Assembly: GCA_029267455.1 (NCBI GenBank)
Contig: JAJUIX010000003.1
Span: 1 to 17,955, forward strand
Length of the DNA: 17,955 nt
Reading direction: 5' to 3'
From: Enteractinococcus sp.
GTDB taxonomy: Bacteria > Actinomycetota > Actinomycetes > Actinomycetales > Micrococcaceae
Under the pieces are notes generated by a model. The model was not told the origin of the DNA. It did not search any database and saw only the letters and a list, made by a program, of their open reading frames with translations. This document shows positions 16,302-17,955 of this stretch, piece by piece. How positions within the stretch are numbered: the stretch's first letter is position 1; the number at the start of each line of letters is the position of its first letter. Made by a program: the position numbers and the translations under genes.

Positions 16302-16461
16302 TTCTAGAGCAAGGCGAAATGAAAGGGCCCTATAGTCAGCGAGTTCGTAAGTTCCTCGTCATAGAGCCATTGAGAGATTCGTGAATTCCCCGTGCGCTCC
16401 AGCTGTGGGTGCGAACACACCTGAGGTCCGGACTGAGTTATATGGGTAACTTTTACAATCG

Positions 16462-16490
16462 TTGCGAATGCCAATCATTTCAGGCAGAAT
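16462..16490 (+). promoter_or_regulatory. Putative promoter of the acyl-CoA synthetase gene
   Basis: TTGCGA (16462-16467) and CAGAAT (16485-16490) are 17 bases apart. An alternative -10, TATGAT (16499-16504), lies inside the repeated LysR-like element but lacks a good -35. Confidence 0.35.
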
Positions 16491-16497
16491 GTAATCA

Positions 16498-16517
16498 GTA
16501 TGATTAGGCTCACAAAT
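16498..16517. promoter_or_regulatory. Second copy of the LysR-site-like element, upstream of the acyl-CoA synthetase
   Basis: The element GTATGATTAGnnTCACnAAT matches the site at 15328-15347 in 17 of 20 bases in the same orientation. The palindrome is less perfect here. It lies 20 bases before the ATG, so a bound regulator would overlap the start of transcription. Confidence 0.55.
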
Positions 16518-16537
16518 GTTTTCACACAAGGAGTGCG

Positions 16538-17955
16538 ATGACAAATCATGGCATTGGCGATTGGATCGAACGTCGCCAGATTAAATCGGCAGGTCAGCTT
16601 GCGGTTACCGCAGGGGATCGTGAACTGACGTATGAAGAGTTCGGAGACCGCATTAATCGTTTGGCCAATGCGCTCACTGACCGCGGGATCCAGAAGGGCG
16701 AGCGAGTTGCCTACCTTGGCGAAAACTCCGTGGAATTCCTCGAAACGCTCTTCGCGCTAGGGAGTATCGGTGCTGTTTTTGTGCCGCTCAACACCCGCTT
16801 AGCCGGACCCGAAGTCACCTTCCATCTGGAGGACTCGGGCTCTAAAATGCTCATTGCGTCTCACACGATGGAACCGCTGGCGGTGGCAGGAGTTGAAAGC
16901 ACCGATGTTGAGCGCGTCATTTTTGTCAATGACGGCGACCGAGTACCGGCGGAACAGGGTCGACTGCAGTTGCCATCTGAGCGGTATGATGATGTGCTGG
17001 CCAGCGCAAGCACTGAGCGACCACGCGTTAGCGTAGAACTCGAAGACCTGGCGATCATTTTGTACACCTCGGGTACCACGGGTACTCCAAAAGGTGCGAT
17101 GCTGACCCACAATAACCTGACCTGGAATGCCATCAACGTCATTACCGACCTGGGGATCACCAACCACGAAATCTCGTTAATGATTGCTCCCATGTTCCAC
17201 GTCGCAGCCCTCGGTATGGGCGTGCTGCCAACGTTCCTCAAGGGTGGTCACGTCGTGCTCGAGCCACGCTTCGAGCCAGGTCGAGCACTCGAGCTCGTCG
17301 AACAGCATAAGGTCACCTTCATTTCAGGTGTACCTACGACCTATCAAATGATTGCGGAACACCCTGCTTGGGAGAAGACGGATATCTCGTCGTTGCAGAA
17401 TCTCACCTGTGGTGGCTCTGCTGTTCCGTTGCGCATCCTGGAAGCGTATGAAGATCGAGGACTGAGTTTCACTATGGGGTACGGGATGACCGAAACCTCT
17501 CCGGGTGCGACTACGTTGCCAGCTCGGTATTCGCGCGAAAAGATGGGCTCTGCAGGCCTGCCACATATGCATACCCACGTGCGGGTGGCAGACTTCGACG
17601 GTACGGTTCTGCCACCCAATGAAGTTGGGGAAGTTCAGATCCAAGGCCCGAACGTCATTAAGGGGTACTGGAATCGCGAAGAAGCCAATAAGAGCTCGTT
17701 CATTACCGATGATTCGGGCACCTGGTTCCGCTCCGGAGACATGGGCTACATGGATGAGGATGGCTTCTTATTCATCTCGGATCGACTCAAGGATATGATC
17801 ATCTCGGGTGGCGAGAATATCTACCCGGCCCAGGTGGAGCAAGAGCTCGCACAGTTGGAGTCGATTGCTGCCGTCGCCGTCTTTGGTGTGCCCGATGAGA
17901 AGTGGGGTGAAGTTGGACGCGCGGCGATCGTGGTGCGTGAGGGGCACGAGCTGAC
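16538..17955 (+). CDS. Acyl/aryl-CoA synthetase (class I adenylate-forming), C-terminus cut by window edge
   Basis: The frame runs from ATG 16538 (AAGGAG 6-7 bases upstream) to the window end, giving 472 codons without a stop. The ANL family is clear: P-loop YTSGTTGTPKGA (about residues 177-188), MFHVAAL, the YGMTE motif A5, and SGDMGYMDEDG..ISDRLKDMIISGGENIYP leading into the hinge and C-terminal domain. The last roughly 40 residues with the catalytic Lys are missing. Such enzymes activate a carboxylate as acyl-AMP and transfer it to CoA. Feruloyl/coumaroyl-CoA synthetases are of similar size (about 490-510 aa), and the setting suggests a hydroxycinnamate or other lignin-derived acid. A fatty acid or other aryl acid cannot be excluded. 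It is probably controlled by the upstream LysR protein. Confidence 0.88.
   Translation, partial: MTNHGIGDWIERRQIKSAGQLAVTAGDRELTYEEFGDRINRLANALTDRGIQKGERVAYLGENSVEFLETLFALGSIGAVFVPLNTRLAGPEVTFHLEDSGSKMLIASHTMEPLAVAGVESTDVERVIFVNDGDRVPAEQGRLQLPSERYDDVLASASTERPRVSVELEDLAIILYTSGTTGTPKGAMLTHNNLTWNAINVITDLGITNHEISLMIAPMFHVAALGMGVLPTFLKGGHVVLEPRFEPGRALELVEQHKVTFISGVPTTYQMIAEHPAWEKTDISSLQNLTCGGSAVPLRILEAYEDRGLSFTMGYGMTETSPGATTLPARYSREKMGSAGLPHMHTHVRVADFDGTVLPPNEVGEVQIQGPNVIKGYWNREEANKSSFITDDSGTWFRSGDMGYMDEDGFLFISDRLKDMIISGGENIYPAQVEQELAQLESIAAVAVFGVPDEKWGEVGRAAIVVREGHEL

Larger units (their letters stand above)
16302..16537. other. Intergenic region between lysR and the CoA ligase, regulatory
   Basis: These 236 bases carry no credible gene and no clear terminator for lysR. 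They contain a GTCCGGAC dyad (16426-16433) of unknown meaning. The promoter-like and LysR-site-like elements listed separately are crowded into its last 80 bases. Confidence 0.6.

Noticed and set aside
16302..16400. Terminator for the lysR gene
   Set aside because: Only 4-5 bp pairings such as CGAG/CTCG can be found after the stop, with no T-run; not enough to call.

Overview
The window reads as an actinobacterial chromosome segment. By eye the base composition is moderately GC-rich. SD-type ribosome sites alternate with apparently leaderless regulator genes, and the proteins resemble those of soil Micrococcales. The genus cannot be fixed from the sequence alone. Almost every gene fits one theme: catabolism of methoxylated, lignin-derived aromatic compounds through tetrahydrofolate (THF)-dependent O-demethylation and the 4-oxalomesaconate (OMA) branch of ring-cleavage metabolism. 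There are no RNA genes, insertion sequences or CRISPR arrays.

Layout: (1) positions 2-325 hold the C-terminal end of an ABC-transporter substrate-binding protein, closed by a 17-bp perfect terminator hairpin. (2) 508-2818 (+) is a metF-ligM pair: methylenetetrahydrofolate reductase and a LigM-type aryl-O-demethylase. A PadR regulator gene follows (2922-3524). (3) 3590-7802 (-) is an oxidation operon: a vanillyl-alcohol/eugenol-oxidase-type flavoprotein broken by a +1 homopolymer frameshift, an aldehyde dehydrogenase and a zinc alcohol dehydrogenase. An AraC-type regulator (7906-8946) and a GntR/FCD regulator (9027-9686) lie upstream of it on the same strand. (4) 9840-13756 (+) is a tight four-gene operon divergent from gntR: OMA tautomerase (LigU/GalD), OMA hydratase (LigJ), CHA aldolase (LigK/RraA type) and a two-domain VOC extradiol dioxygenase. 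(5) 13846-15240 (-) is a second, diverged LigM-like demethylase, divergent from a LysR regulator (15381-16301). (6) 16538 to the window end is an acyl-CoA synthetase, truncated by the window edge.

Proposed joint function (inference): the flavo-oxidase, alcohol dehydrogenase and aldehyde dehydrogenase turn benzylic alcohols or 4-alkyl methoxyphenols into vanillate or syringate-type acids. The two LigM-like enzymes pass methyl groups to THF, and MetF recycles methyl-THF. The resulting catecholic acid is ring-cleaved. Because the window has the OMA tautomerase, hydratase and aldolase but no CHMS dehydrogenase (LigC) or PDC lactonase (LigI), the simplest route is direct cleavage of gallate to OMA, then pyruvate plus oxaloacetate. 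Two demethylases would match the two methoxy groups of syringate.

The most interesting point is that the ring-cleavage enzyme in the OMA operon is a type I (VOC) extradiol dioxygenase. The described gallate and protocatechuate 4,5-dioxygenases are type II (LigB superfamily). In this protein a normally conserved second-sphere histidine also aligns with tyrosine. The second LigM-like protein lacks two active-site residues kept in the first, which suggests a different substrate. A shared element of about 20 bp in front of the LysR gene/second demethylase and the CoA ligase, and a 24-bp palindrome between gntR and the OMA operon, indicate the regulatory wiring.
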